Shown: one piece after another, positions 26,699-35,852 of the stretch
Numbering within the stretch: position 1 is the first letter of the stretch
Layout: each line of letters starts with the position of its first letter
Source: VBOC01 sp964512655
Lineage (GTDB): Bacteria > Bacteroidota > Ignavibacteria > UBA10030 > SZUA-254
Length of the DNA stretch: 64,000 nt
Assembly (NCBI GenBank): GCA_964512655.1
Contig: CAZEJT010000001.1
Location: forward strand, 124,001 to 188,000
Direction: 5' to 3'
The notes under the pieces: model-generated
Database searches by the model: none
Seen by the model: only the letters and a program-made list of their open reading frames with translations
What the model was told of the DNA's origin: nothing
Translations under genes and position numbers: made by a program

Positions 26699-29035
26699 AT
26701 GACTCCGAATCTCCATCGGATCTCGCTGCTGCTGATCTTCGCCGCTGCGCTCAATCCCTCCCTCATCGCAGGTCAGGCGAAGCACACCTTCGCTCTCGGC
26801 GAGAGGGATTTCCTCCTCGACGGAAAGCCGTTTCAAATTATCGCGGGAGAAATGCACTTTGCACGCATCCCGCGTGAGTACTGGCGGCAGCGACTCAGGA
26901 TGGCCCGCGCGATGGGGCTGAACACGATCTCAACGTACGTCTTCTGGAATTACCAGGAGCCGGAAGAGGGGAAGTTCGATTTCGTCACGGAGAACAGGAA
27001 CATCGCCGAGTTCATCCGAATTGCCGGGGAGGAAGGTCTGTGGGTCATACTTCGCCCCGGACCGTATGCCTGCGCAGAGTGGGATTTCGGCGGATACCCC
27101 TGGTGGCTCCTCAAGGAGAAAGATCTGATTGTCCGCGGAAAGGATCCCCGGTTCCTCCGGGCGTCGGGCGCATACCTGAAGCGTTTGGGTGAGGAAGTGG
27201 CACCGCTGCAAGTGACTCGCGGCGGTCCGATCATCCTCGTTCAGGTGGAGAATGAGTACGGATCGTACGGCAGCGACAAAGAATTCATGGCGGCGACTCG
27301 CGACCAGATCCGTGCCGCGGGATTCGAAGTACCGCTTTTCACCGCCGACGGACCGTCGCAGTGCCGCAACGCGTTCCTCCCCGACGTGCTCCCGGCGATC
27401 AACGGCGAAGAGAATCTCGAGGCATTGCACGACACCGTGAATACGTTTCACGGGGGAAAGGGGCCGTATTTTGTCCCCGAGTACTATCCGGGCTGGCTGG
27501 ACCACTGGGGAGAACAACATTCGGTTCTCAGCGCGAAGGAGGCGACGGGGAAATACGATACGCTCCTGGCCGGGGGCGCATCCGTGAGCCTCTATATGTT
27601 TCATGGCGGGACAAATTTCGGGTTTATGAGCGGCGCGAATTACGGAGGGCATTACCAGCCGCAGCCGACAAGTTATGACTATGACGCTCCCCTCGATGAG
27701 GCGGGGCGGCCGACGCCCAAGTATCACGAATTCCGCCGCGTCATCGCGAAGCACCTGCCCTCCGGATCGGCGCTCCCGGAGGTTCCTCCAGCCAACCGTG
27801 TCATCGAGATCCCTGCGATCGCGATGCCGGATGACGCGAGCGTGTTTGATTCTCTTCCCCCCGCCAAAACATCCCGCGCGATACTCCCGATGGAGGAGTG
27901 CGGAGAGGGGGAGGGGTATATTCTCTACCGCACGACAATCACGACGCCGGGCGAGTCCGACCTGTTTATCGACGACCTGCGCGATTACGGAATCATCTTT
28001 CTCAACGGCAGGCGTATCTCAGAGTTCGACCGACGCCATCGACACAAACGCGCGAAGCTCAACGTAACGAGCGTTCCGTCCACGATGGATATCCTGGTGG
28101 AAAACGGAGGGCGCGTGAATTACGGGAGGCAGCTTGTTGATAATCGAAAAGGCATTACAAACCGAGTACTGCTCAACGACAGGGAGGTTACAGATTGGCA
28201 GATTTTTCCATTGCCGATGCACGATCTCTCGGCGCTCCGGTTCACGGCACGCGGCGGACCCGGCTCTCCGGCATTCCGCAGGGGGAGATTCCCGTTGACA
28301 GACACAGGTGATACATTCCTCGACCTCCGGGGATGGGGAAAAGGCGTCGTGTGGGTGAACGGGCACAACCTGGGGCGTTACTGGTACATCGGACCTCAGC
28401 AGACTCTCTACTGCCCGGGAGTCTGGCTGCGAAAAGGCGAGAACGAGATCATCGCGCTGGACATCGAGAATAGAGGAATGAGATCGATCGCAGGCTTGAA
28501 GTATCCGATACTCGACCAACTGAACCCGGACCTCCTCGCGCCTCTGATGCCGAAACGGGAGCGGGGGACCGTACGCCTCGAGCAATCTGATCTTAAAGCT
28601 GAAGGCACATTCGCGGCCGGAGATTCGGAGCAGACGGTGAGATTCGCACCGGTCCGGGCACGGTATGTGTGCATTCAATCGCTCTCTTCATTGCGCTCGG
28701 ACCCCTTCGCTTCCGTCGCGGAATTCTACGTTCTTGATGCGCAGGGGAAGAAGGCGGAGCGCGGAGGGTGGAAGGTTCAATCCCTCGACAGCGAAGAGCT
28801 TATTGCCGAAGACGGACGCGGCGAGAACGCACTCGACGATGAAGCTGAGTCGATCTGGCACACGCAATGGGGGGCCGCGAAGCCCCCCCATCCTCACTAT
28901 CTTGCCATCGACATGGGGAGAGACCGGATCATCGGAGGGTTCGTCTATCAGTCCCGGCTGGGGAATGCCCCCGGAAAAATCAAAGGGTACAGATTCTATG
29001 CGCGGCAGGAGGCCTTTCAGCCGGAGGGAAAATGA
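26699..29035 (+). CDS. Secreted GH35 beta-galactosidase
   Basis: From ATG 26699 the protein has 778 residues with a signal peptide (LLLIFAAALNPSLIAG); the frame is open further upstream only through the REP-like repeats. The GH35 catalytic pair is visible: acid/base E186 in QVENEYGSYG and nucleophile E261 in VPEYYPGW. GGTNFGFMSGAN also fits the family. Beta-sandwich domains follow (WGKGVVWVNGHNLGRYW, typical of GH35), then a C-terminal discoidin-like segment starting ARYVCIQSLSSL that stops early, at residues KGYRFYARQE. It removes terminal beta-galactose residues; exported, probably periplasmic. Confidence 0.92.
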   Translation: MTPNLHRISLLLIFAAALNPSLIAGQAKHTFALGERDFLLDGKPFQIIAGEMHFARIPREYWRQRLRMARAMGLNTISTYVFWNYQEPEEGKFDFVTENRNIAEFIRIAGEEGLWVILRPGPYACAEWDFGGYPWWLLKEKDLIVRGKDPRFLRASGAYLKRLGEEVAPLQVTRGGPIILVQVENEYGSYGSDKEFMAATRDQIRAAGFEVPLFTADGPSQCRNAFLPDVLPAINGEENLEALHDTVNTFHGGKGPYFVPEYYPGWLDHWGEQHSVLSAKEATGKYDTLLAGGASVSLYMFHGGTNFGFMSGANYGGHYQPQPTSYDYDAPLDEAGRPTPKYHEFRRVIAKHLPSGSALPEVPPANRVIEIPAIAMPDDASVFDSLPPAKTSRAILPMEECGEGEGYILYRTTITTPGESDLFIDDLRDYGIIFLNGRRISEFDRRHRHKRAKLNVTSVPSTMDILVENGGRVNYGRQLVDNRKGITNRVLLNDREVTDWQIFPLPMHDLSALRFTARGGPGSPAFRRGRFPLTDTGDTFLDLRGWGKGVVWVNGHNLGRYWYIGPQQTLYCPGVWLRKGENEIIALDIENRGMRSIAGLKYPILDQLNPDLLAPLMPKRERGTVRLEQSDLKAEGTFAAGDSEQTVRFAPVRARYVCIQSLSSLRSDPFASVAEFYVLDAQGKKAERGGWKVQSLDSEELIAEDGRGENALDDEAESIWHTQWGAAKPPHPHYLAIDMGRDRIIGGFVYQSRLGNAPGKIKGYRFYARQEAFQPEGK

Positions 29036-29047
29036 AGAGGAAGCAGC

Positions 29048-31864
29048 ATGACGACATTCGATAGGTTCCTCATCGGACGCATGGCTGTGGTCCGGGGACC
29101 GGCATTTCTCTGCAGCTGCGCGCTCGCGCTATCGCTCCTCGGCCCGCGCCTGACAGTAGCGGCGATCGGGGCCGACAGCACGCGATCGTACACACTTGAA
29201 AATGAGCGCGTCAGGCTCTCCGTCACGGCCAGCAATGACCGGCTGCTCGGAGACCGTTTGGAATTCCGAACGATGCCGGCAGACCGGGGCGGGACGAAGC
29301 GGGGTCCCGTAGTGGTGACGGATGCGGGATTCAGTCTTGATGTCATGTACACCGACTGGCAGGCCCCGGGAAAGGCGAACAACGCCGAGAACCCCATCCT
29401 CCTGACCAAGAAGGACTTTGCGCTGGTGGGAGAGACCCACGCGGAGAAATCCGACGGGTCTCGGGAGATGGCTCTGCGCTTTCGCTCGCGGGAAAGCACT
29501 CTCGAACTGGAGATGACATATCGTCTCGGGCGGAATGAAACGTTCGTTCGAAGAGGCGTTGCCGTAATGGACACGGCGTTCGGCCATCACTTCCTCCGAT
29601 GGATCTGGGCGAGGGATGGAACCGTTCATGGCGTGCGATCGGTCGTGAAGGCGGGCGGGTTCGGACAGCCTGTTGCGCTCCTTGTTGAGAATGGGGGGGT
29701 CTTTTTCGGCCTTGAGTACCCCGCGTCGGAGAACCGCTTCGAGGAGCATGGGGGACACGACGGGGCCCTGCGCTGCGGCCAGGAATACGGGGAGAAGATC
29801 GGACGGGATTGGCTGAAGAGCAACTGGGTGGTTGAAGGGCTTTCTCCCGACGCAGACGTCAAGAAGCGGTTTTTGGAGTACATCGACCTGATCCGCGTAG
29901 TTCCGCTCCGCCCCTACACGCTCTATAACAGCTGGTACGATCTGCGATCGCCCGAGTATCCGCGGGTGAGCAAAGATCACTGGATGAGCGAGCAATCCGC
30001 GATGGGAATGGTAAAGCTCCTGCGCCAACAGCTGATTGAAAAGCACGACATCAAACTCGACGCCTTCGTGCTCGATGACGGCTGGGACGTGTACGAGAGC
30101 GACTGGAAACTGCGCGACCCCGAGTGGCCCAGCGGACTTAAACCCCTTGCCGATGAATTGAAGAAGACGAACACTTCACTCGGGATCTGGATGGGGCCCA
30201 CAGGGGGGTATTCGTTCCGCATGAGACGCATCGAATGGATGAAGGCGCACGGGTATGAGGTTGTGGGAACCTCCAAGGACAACCTGATGCTCTGCCTTGC
30301 AGGAACCAACTATAGCGCCCTCTTCAAGAAGCGCACCACCGATTTTGTCGCCGAGGACGGAGTGGGATACTTCAAATGGGACGGAATCCAGTTCTCCTGC
30401 AGCGAGCCCGGCCACGGCCATCCCGTCGACGTCTACTCGCGCCGCGCCGTGATGGAGTCGGTGATCGAGAAGTGCCGCGTCGTGCGGGCCCTGAATCCCA
30501 ACATGTTCCTCAACATCACCTCCGGCACCTGGCTCAGTCCATGGTGGGTGCAGTACGCCAACACAATCTGGATGCAGGGGGCCGACTACGGTTTCTCGGA
30601 TGTCCCGTCGATCAGCCGCCGGGACGGCGCAATTACCTACCGCGATTTTATTCTCTACGACGACTTCAGGAATCTTGACTTCTGGTTTCCGATCCAGAAC
30701 CTCATGACGCACGGCATCATCAAGGGAAAACTCGAATCCACGGGGAGCCCCGATGAGCCGCTCGACAAGTTCACCGACGACGCACTCCTCTATTGCGCGC
30801 GGGGCGTAACGATGTACGAACTCTACATCTCTCCCGACATCCTTTCCGACGGCGAGTGGAATTCGCTGGCCGCCTCGCTGTCGTGGGCGAGAGACCGATT
30901 TCAGATTCTCTCCACGACCTCCATGATCGGCGGAAATCCGATGAAGCGGGAACCCTACGGGTACGTTCATTTCAGGGGAACGAGGGGAATAGTCGCCGCC
31001 CGAAACCCGTTCATCACTCCCGGGAGGCTGGAGGCGGCGCTGTCGTCCGCGCAGGGCCTCGACCCGGCCGCGGCGGATCTGGTCGTGGAACAGGTCTATC
31101 CGACATGCATGATCGCTCCCCGGCTCTACAGGGCCGGCGAGAACTTCACGATACTGCTCGACGGCTACGAAACGGCCGTCTACGAGATCTATCCGGTGAA
31201 CGATGCCGCCGTCCCTCTCCTGGCGGGCGTCTCGTTCGATGTCGTCTCGCAGGCGGGGAATACGTATGTCGTTCGATACCACAGCGCGTCTCCCGGCGCG
31301 CGGCTTCTGAATCCTTCGATCGTCGAGTCGATGACCGCTTCGGGCCCATCGGCCGATCCGCGGAAGTTCTCCCCCCGAACCGAACCGGGTCCTCCCGTTG
31401 TATCGGACGTCTCCGTGCGCACGGAATCGCGCGACCCAGCGGTGATCCGGGTGGCGTTCGATCTCCCGGGGACCTCAAGGGAAGCCGCGATCGCGGTCCT
31501 TCTCACCCCGGACGACTCGCTGTCGCCGAAGAAGAAGCCCGCGCTTTCGGCAGTGATGGACGGAAGAGAATCGGCGGTGAAAACCGAAGAGCAGGAGGGA
31601 AGATCGCAGTGGTACCAGGTGAACGCGGCTCCGGGCCGTCATGCGATGGAGATGACGCTCAAGCCCGGCAAAGATGAACGAGGGTGGTCCGGTGAAGCGC
31701 ATGTCTGGCTGATATCGAGGCAGGAGCAGAGAGCGAAGGAAGCGTCATTCGTTCTGCACAAGGCGATCGCCCTCCATCCGAGGCCGCCGCATCCGTGGAA
31801 GGAGGGCGAAGTCCGAAGGAGCGTGAAGCTCGGGGAAGCCCGCCTGAAAGCCGGGCCGCAATAG
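29048..31864 (+). CDS. Secreted GH36-like (clan GH-D) glycoside hydrolase
   Basis: 938 residues; ATG 29048 has AGAGGAAG just upstream, and an internal ATG (residue 12) begins the hydrophobic signal segment. A beta-sandwich N-terminal domain precedes a TIM barrel with clan GH-D motifs: AFVLDDGWD (D343/D344), then GVGYFKWDG with the presumed nucleophile D445, and NMFLNITSGTW with WMQGADYGF later. GH36 enzymes are mainly alpha-galactosidases, which fits the island, but the family also contains N-acetylgalactosaminidases and transferases. The C-terminal 250 residues are extra beta domains. Twelve bases separate it from the GH35 gene. Confidence 0.8.
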   Translation: MTTFDRFLIGRMAVVRGPAFLCSCALALSLLGPRLTVAAIGADSTRSYTLENERVRLSVTASNDRLLGDRLEFRTMPADRGGTKRGPVVVTDAGFSLDVMYTDWQAPGKANNAENPILLTKKDFALVGETHAEKSDGSREMALRFRSRESTLELEMTYRLGRNETFVRRGVAVMDTAFGHHFLRWIWARDGTVHGVRSVVKAGGFGQPVALLVENGGVFFGLEYPASENRFEEHGGHDGALRCGQEYGEKIGRDWLKSNWVVEGLSPDADVKKRFLEYIDLIRVVPLRPYTLYNSWYDLRSPEYPRVSKDHWMSEQSAMGMVKLLRQQLIEKHDIKLDAFVLDDGWDVYESDWKLRDPEWPSGLKPLADELKKTNTSLGIWMGPTGGYSFRMRRIEWMKAHGYEVVGTSKDNLMLCLAGTNYSALFKKRTTDFVAEDGVGYFKWDGIQFSCSEPGHGHPVDVYSRRAVMESVIEKCRVVRALNPNMFLNITSGTWLSPWWVQYANTIWMQGADYGFSDVPSISRRDGAITYRDFILYDDFRNLDFWFPIQNLMTHGIIKGKLESTGSPDEPLDKFTDDALLYCARGVTMYELYISPDILSDGEWNSLAASLSWARDRFQILSTTSMIGGNPMKREPYGYVHFRGTRGIVAARNPFITPGRLEAALSSAQGLDPAAADLVVEQVYPTCMIAPRLYRAGENFTILLDGYETAVYEIYPVNDAAVPLLAGVSFDVVSQAGNTYVVRYHSASPGARLLNPSIVESMTASGPSADPRKFSPRTEPGPPVVSDVSVRTESRDPAVIRVAFDLPGTSREAAIAVLLTPDDSLSPKKKPALSAVMDGRESAVKTEEQEGRSQWYQVNAAPGRHAMEMTLKPGKDERGWSGEAHVWLISRQEQRAKEASFVLHKAIALHPRPPHPWKEGEVRRSVKLGEARLKAGPQ

Positions 31865-31883
31865 TGATTGGAAGGAACGCTTC

Positions 31884-32903
31884 ATGAAACGGTACGGGAA
31901 ACGGCATGCCCCGCTGATCGCAGCCGCGGTGATCATCCTCCTCGTATCTTCCGGTTGCAGCAGGACCGGCCCCCGCCCTGGCGGGACGGCGGGAAAGGTC
32001 AGGATCGGCTTTCTCGTCAAGCAGCCCGATGAGCCGTGGTTCCAGAACGAGTGGAAGTTTGCCCAGCAGTGCGCCGATTCCTTCGGGTTCGATCTCGTGA
32101 AGATCGGGGCCACTGACGGCGAGAAGGTCCTCGCGGCCATCGACAATCTGGCCGCACAGGGCGCTCAGGGGTTCGTGATCTGCGCGCCGGATGTGCGTCT
32201 GGGACCCTCGATCATGGCCAGGGCGGAGCGCTACGGCATGAAGGTCATGAGCGTGGACGATCGTTTCGTCGGCGCCGACGGATCATTCATGAAGAGCGTT
32301 CATCACCTGGGCATTTCGGCGCACGACATCGGCGCGAGCGTTGGGCGAGCGCTCTATGCGGAGATGCGGCGCCGGAGCTGGAACTCCGGCGAGACCGCAC
32401 TCTGTGCCGCGACTTGGGAGGAACTGCAGACGGCCAGAGAGAGAACTGACGGCGCGATCGAGGCTCTGGTGGCCGCGGGCTTCCCGGCAGACCGGGTGTT
32501 CAAGGCGCCGCAGCGCGTGGCGGACATCCCGGGCGCGTTCGACGCCGTCAATGCTCTCCTGACGCAGCATCAGACGGTAAAGAGATGGCTCGTGTGCGGC
32601 AACAACGACAATGCCGTCCTGGGGGCGGTGCGCGCGCTGGAGGGTCATGGGTACGACGCCTCGACTGTCATCGGCATCGGGATCAACGGGACCGACTGTA
32701 TCGTGGAGTTCCAGAAAGAGAAGCCCACGGGGTTCTACGCATCGATCCTTCTTGCCCCCCGAAGGCATGGATTTGAGACGTGCGCGCTGCTCTACCGGTG
32801 GATCAACAACGGAGCCGAACCTCCTCCGGAGACCTACACGACGGGGGTCCTGATCACGCGCGAGACGTTCCGGGAAGTGCTGGGGGAGCAGGGATTGCTG
32901 TGA
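31884..32903 (+). CDS. araF: AraF-like sugar ABC-transporter substrate-binding lipoprotein
   Basis: 339 residues closely resembling the E. coli L-arabinose-binding protein: RIGFLVKQPDEPWFQNEWKF (with the sugar-contacting Lys and Glu), DGEKVLAAIDNLAAQGAQGFVIC, MKVMSVDDRFV, DIPGAFDA and GIGINGTD. Unlike the soluble AraF it has a lipobox (LVSSGCS), so it should be membrane-anchored. AraF binds D-galactose as well as L-arabinose, so galactose is a plausible ligand next to GalK and galactosidases. The Met of the E. coli VGMND segment is Asn here (CGNND). Its stop overlaps the permease start (GTGA). Confidence 0.9.
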   Translation: MKRYGKRHAPLIAAAVIILLVSSGCSRTGPRPGGTAGKVRIGFLVKQPDEPWFQNEWKFAQQCADSFGFDLVKIGATDGEKVLAAIDNLAAQGAQGFVICAPDVRLGPSIMARAERYGMKVMSVDDRFVGADGSFMKSVHHLGISAHDIGASVGRALYAEMRRRSWNSGETALCAATWEELQTARERTDGAIEALVAAGFPADRVFKAPQRVADIPGAFDAVNALLTQHQTVKRWLVCGNNDNAVLGAVRALEGHGYDASTVIGIGINGTDCIVEFQKEKPTGFYASILLAPRRHGFETCALLYRWINNGAEPPPETYTTGVLITRETFREVLGEQGLL

Positions 32904-33841
32904 AGGGAATGCTTCGGGCCATTTTCCGGAACACGGGGATGATGGCGGTCTTCGGGGTGCTGTTTGTTCTCATCTCTCTCCTTGTCCCGAACTTCTTCAC
33001 GCTCGTCAACATGAACGGGCTGACCCTCTCGGTCACGACGGTGGGGATCATCGCATCCACGATGCTCTTCTGTCTCGCGGCGGGCGACTTCGACCTCTCG
33101 GTCGGCTCGGTGGTGGCGTGCGCGGGAATCCTCGCGGCCGTGATCATGAACCAGACCGGGAGCGTTGCCCTCGGAATCGCGGCCGGAGTCATCGCAGGCG
33201 GCCTGATCGGAGTCATCAACGGGATCGTGATCGCCTACGCCCGGATTAACGCGCTCATCACCACCCTGGCGACAATGCAGATGGCCCGGGGGCTTTCCTA
33301 CATCATCTCCGACGGGAGGGCGATCGGTATCCGCGAGGAAGGCTTCTTTTCGCTCGGGATTTCAACTCTCCTCGGAGTTCCGGCGCCCGTGTGGGTGATG
33401 CTTCTCTCCTTCCTGTTGTTCGGGACACTCCTCAACAGAACACTCTTCGGGCGGCACACGCTTGCGGTCGGCGGCAACATGGAGGCCGCACGGCTTGCGG
33501 GAATTCCCGTCGCTTCAATCAAGGTCGCCATCTTTACCATCCAGGGGATGATCGCCGGTCTTGCCGGAGTCATTCTTGCCTCGAGGATGACGAGCGGCCA
33601 GCCCGCGACGGCCCAGGGCCTGGAGCTTCAGGTCATCTCGGCGTGCGTTCTCGGCGGGGTTTCCCTGGGAGGAGGCGTCGGGACGATGGGAGGAGTCATC
33701 GTCGGTGTGCTGATCATCGGAACGGTTCAGAATGCGATGAACCTTTTGAACATCCCGCCATTTTACCAGTATGCGGCGAGCGGCGGGATTCTCCTTGCGG
33801 CGGTGATGATGGACCGCTCACGACGGAGTATCCCGGCGTAA
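32900..33841 (+). CDS. araH: AraH-like sugar ABC-transporter permease
   Basis: 313 residues, about eight to ten membrane segments, strongly like AraH: TMLFCLAAGDFDLSVGSVVACAG, INALITTLATMQMARGLSYIISDG, GRHTLAVGGNMEAARLAGIPV and ILASRMTSGQPATAQG. The start is GTG 32900, overlapping the AraF stop and placing GGAG upstream; ATG 32909 has no room for a ribosome site. In the usual araFGH order an ATPase (AraG) lies between the two. None is present here, and the next gene points the other way, so the ATPase must be shared or elsewhere. Confidence 0.9.
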   Translation: MKGMLRAIFRNTGMMAVFGVLFVLISLLVPNFFTLVNMNGLTLSVTTVGIIASTMLFCLAAGDFDLSVGSVVACAGILAAVIMNQTGSVALGIAAGVIAGGLIGVINGIVIAYARINALITTLATMQMARGLSYIISDGRAIGIREEGFFSLGISTLLGVPAPVWVMLLSFLLFGTLLNRTLFGRHTLAVGGNMEAARLAGIPVASIKVAIFTIQGMIAGLAGVILASRMTSGQPATAQGLELQVISACVLGGVSLGGGVGTMGGVIVGVLIIGTVQNAMNLLNIPPFYQYAASGGILLAAVMMDRSRRSIPA

Positions 33842-33844
33842 CAA

Positions 33845-33912
33845 GCGCGGGCTGAAGAAGAAGTGTTTCATTCGGCTTCCGGGCTGGTGTCACGGTATGG
33901 ACCGTGACACCA
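33845..33912. repeat. Intergenic repeat cluster 3 (truncated B + A)
   Basis: The gap between the convergent araH and phosphofructokinase genes has a degenerate family B start (GCGCGGGCTGAAG at 33845-33857, right arm lost) and an intact family A palindrome at 33885-33912. The hairpin may serve as a shared terminator. Confidence 0.85.
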
Positions 33913-33936
33913 GATTGAGAGGAGGGAGGGAGGACC

Positions 33937-35094
33937 TCAGTAGAGGAACATCGGTTTCCCAAGAATGTGCGCAACCTTGGGACGGTACTGCTCGGTGTCG
34001 TAGAGCTCGTCGACGTCGACTCTCTTCTTCCCCTCGGCGATGATGTTCGCCGAAACGGTCGTGTACTTCCCGTCGCGGAGGGCCACCATGCGGCCGGGCT
34101 GCTTTTTCATGAGCAGGTCTGTTGCGAGGTGGCCGTAGCTTGTGGAGACCATGATGTCGAGCGCGTCCGCCGCGCCGCTGCGCATCAGGTAGGCCAGCTG
34201 CTGGTAGACCGTTCGCACCCCCGAACGCTTCTCGATCTCGAGCGCAACGTAATCCCCGATGCCCCCCAGCTTCTTGTGCCCGTACGCGTCGGCCTCTCCC
34301 TTCATGAACATCTCTCCGCCTTTTGGCTTTGCTCCCTCGGAAATCGTCATCACCGCATAGCGGCTGGGGTTGGTGTTGCGGTCGTCAACGAGGTACCGGA
34401 CAAGCCGCTCGATGGCGAAATCCACCTCGGAAATGATTGCCCGGTCGACGCCCGCCAGGTACGCCGAAATAAGGGACGTTTCCCCCGAATACCGCCCGAA
34501 GAGCTCGACGACGGCGATCCGCTCATGCGATCCGGCGGGAGTCCTGAGCGCATGGATGAACTCCACGCTGCGAGTGACCGCCGTTGAGAAGCCGATGCAA
34601 TAGTCGGTCCCGTAGACGTCGTTATCCATCGTCTTCGGGATGCAGACGACCGGATATCCTTCCTTATGAAGCCTCACCGCGTAGCTGAGCGTGTCGTCGC
34701 CGCCGATGGCGATCAATGCGTCAAGCTTCAGGTGCTCTAGGACCCGGAGGACATGTTTCGTGCAGTCGACAGGGTTATCTCCGCTCCCGGACCCGAACTC
34801 CGCCTTCAGGAACGCGGGAAGCTCTTTCGGTTTCACCCGTCCGGGGTTTGTCCGTGAGGTGTGCAGGTAGGTTCCACCAGTCCTGTCGATCGTCCTCGTA
34901 TTCGACCGGGTCAGCTGGATCGTCTGAGTGTCGAGCGTCTGTTTGTCATCCGGGTTGTAGTTGAGGAGCCCACCCCAGCCCCTGCGAATGCCGAGGACCT
35001 GGTGATTCTCCTCGGCTGCATGGTACACTGCCGCCTTGATGCATGGGTTGAGGCCCGGGACATCGCCGCCGCCTGTCAGGATTCCGAATTTCAT
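33937..35094 (-). CDS. Phosphofructokinase, probably pyrophosphate-dependent
   Basis: 385 residues of the PfkA superfamily: N-terminal FGILTGGGDVPGLN, active-site PKTMDND (D157), ELFGRYSGETS and the ISEGAKPKGGEM stretch. At the phosphate-donor site it has GGDD (D134, where ATP enzymes have Gly in GGDGS) and PKT (K154, where ATP enzymes have Gly in PGTIDND). Asp plus Lys at these positions is the classical pyrophosphate-dependent signature. It may work reversibly in glycolysis and gluconeogenesis. The start has AAGGGG upstream and a TTGAAA-N17-TAAATT promoter-like pair. Single gene, transcribed towards araH. Confidence 0.88.
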   Translation of the reverse strand: MKFGILTGGGDVPGLNPCIKAAVYHAAEENHQVLGIRRGWGGLLNYNPDDKQTLDTQTIQLTRSNTRTIDRTGGTYLHTSRTNPGRVKPKELPAFLKAEFGSGSGDNPVDCTKHVLRVLEHLKLDALIAIGGDDTLSYAVRLHKEGYPVVCIPKTMDNDVYGTDYCIGFSTAVTRSVEFIHALRTPAGSHERIAVVELFGRYSGETSLISAYLAGVDRAIISEVDFAIERLVRYLVDDRNTNPSRYAVMTISEGAKPKGGEMFMKGEADAYGHKKLGGIGDYVALEIEKRSGVRTVYQQLAYLMRSGAADALDIMVSTSYGHLATDLLMKKQPGRMVALRDGKYTTVSANIIAEGKKRVDVDELYDTEQYRPKVAHILGKPMFLY

Positions 35095-35118
35095 TCTTGC
35101 CCCTTGGAAGTTCAGCTC

Positions 35119-35147
35119 AATTTACGCAAACAGCGCCCCTTTTTCAA
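35119..35147 (-). promoter_or_regulatory. Putative phosphofructokinase promoter
   Basis: TTGAAA (35147-35142), 17 bases, TAAATT (35124-35119) on the minus strand, 24 bases before the start codon. Spacing and boxes agree with the other promoter-like pairs in this window. Confidence 0.42.
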
Positions 35148-35243
35148 TCACGTTGCCTATTGCAATTGCGCAAAACTCTCGCTACTTTCGGGCTGTCTTT
35201 ATGATCCCTTTCGCATTCAGCATCGTAATATAAGGTAACAATC

Positions 35244-35849
35244 GTGCAGGGTTTCTTCGCCATATTGGCCACGGCGGCCCCTCAGGTCCCCTCCGGGGGT
35301 GAGGAAGCGGCGATTCTTAAGAGGATCTCCAGAGGAGAGGAACCCGCGCTCGCGGAATTGTACGACCGTTACGCCCAGCTTCTCTATTCCCTCGGCATGA
35401 GAATCCTGCGATCGGTGCAGGATTCGGAGGATATCGTTCAGGAGGTGTTCATGCAGGTCTGGAACAAGGCGGGCTCATACCAGGCGGAAAAAGGGACCGT
35501 GCATACGTGGCTGATCACGATGATGCGAAACCGGTCGATCGACAAGCTGAGATCGAAGGGATTCAGGGCCGCGGGCCAGCAGGTAGACATTGCCACGATC
35601 CCGCTCTTTGCGGATCCCGCGTCTTCGAACCCGCATTCCCACGTCGTGCGGAACGAGCACCAGAAACTCGTCCTCGGTTCGCTGAAGCAGCTGAGTATCG
35701 ACCAGCAGCAGGTGCTGGCCCTTGCCTACTATGAGGGCTTCAGCCAGACCGAGATCGCAAGCCAGCTCAATATCCCTCTCGGCACCGTTAAGTCGCGCAT
35801 GAGAAAGGGGTTACAGACGATGCAGTCGAATCTGAAGGGAAAGATCTGA
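35244..35849 (+). CDS. ECF (group IV) RNA polymerase sigma factor
   Basis: 201 residues from GTG 35244, with AAGGT eight bases upstream. Region 2 covers about residues 35-100 (ELYDRYAQLLYSLGMRIL, then DSEDIVQEVFMQVW, then GTVHTWLITMMRNRSIDKLR). Region 4 covers about 145-195 (QQVLALAYYEGFSQTEIASQL, then IPLGTVKSRMRKGLQ). The sequence is closest to the SigK-type ECF group that works with RskA-like anti-sigma factors, and such a gene follows three bases downstream. Its regulon cannot be told from here. Confidence 0.93.
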   Translation: MQGFFAILATAAPQVPSGGEEAAILKRISRGEEPALAELYDRYAQLLYSLGMRILRSVQDSEDIVQEVFMQVWNKAGSYQAEKGTVHTWLITMMRNRSIDKLRSKGFRAAGQQVDIATIPLFADPASSNPHSHVVRNEHQKLVLGSLKQLSIDQQQVLALAYYEGFSQTEIASQLNIPLGTVKSRMRKGLQTMQSNLKGKI

Positions 35850-35852
35850 CCG

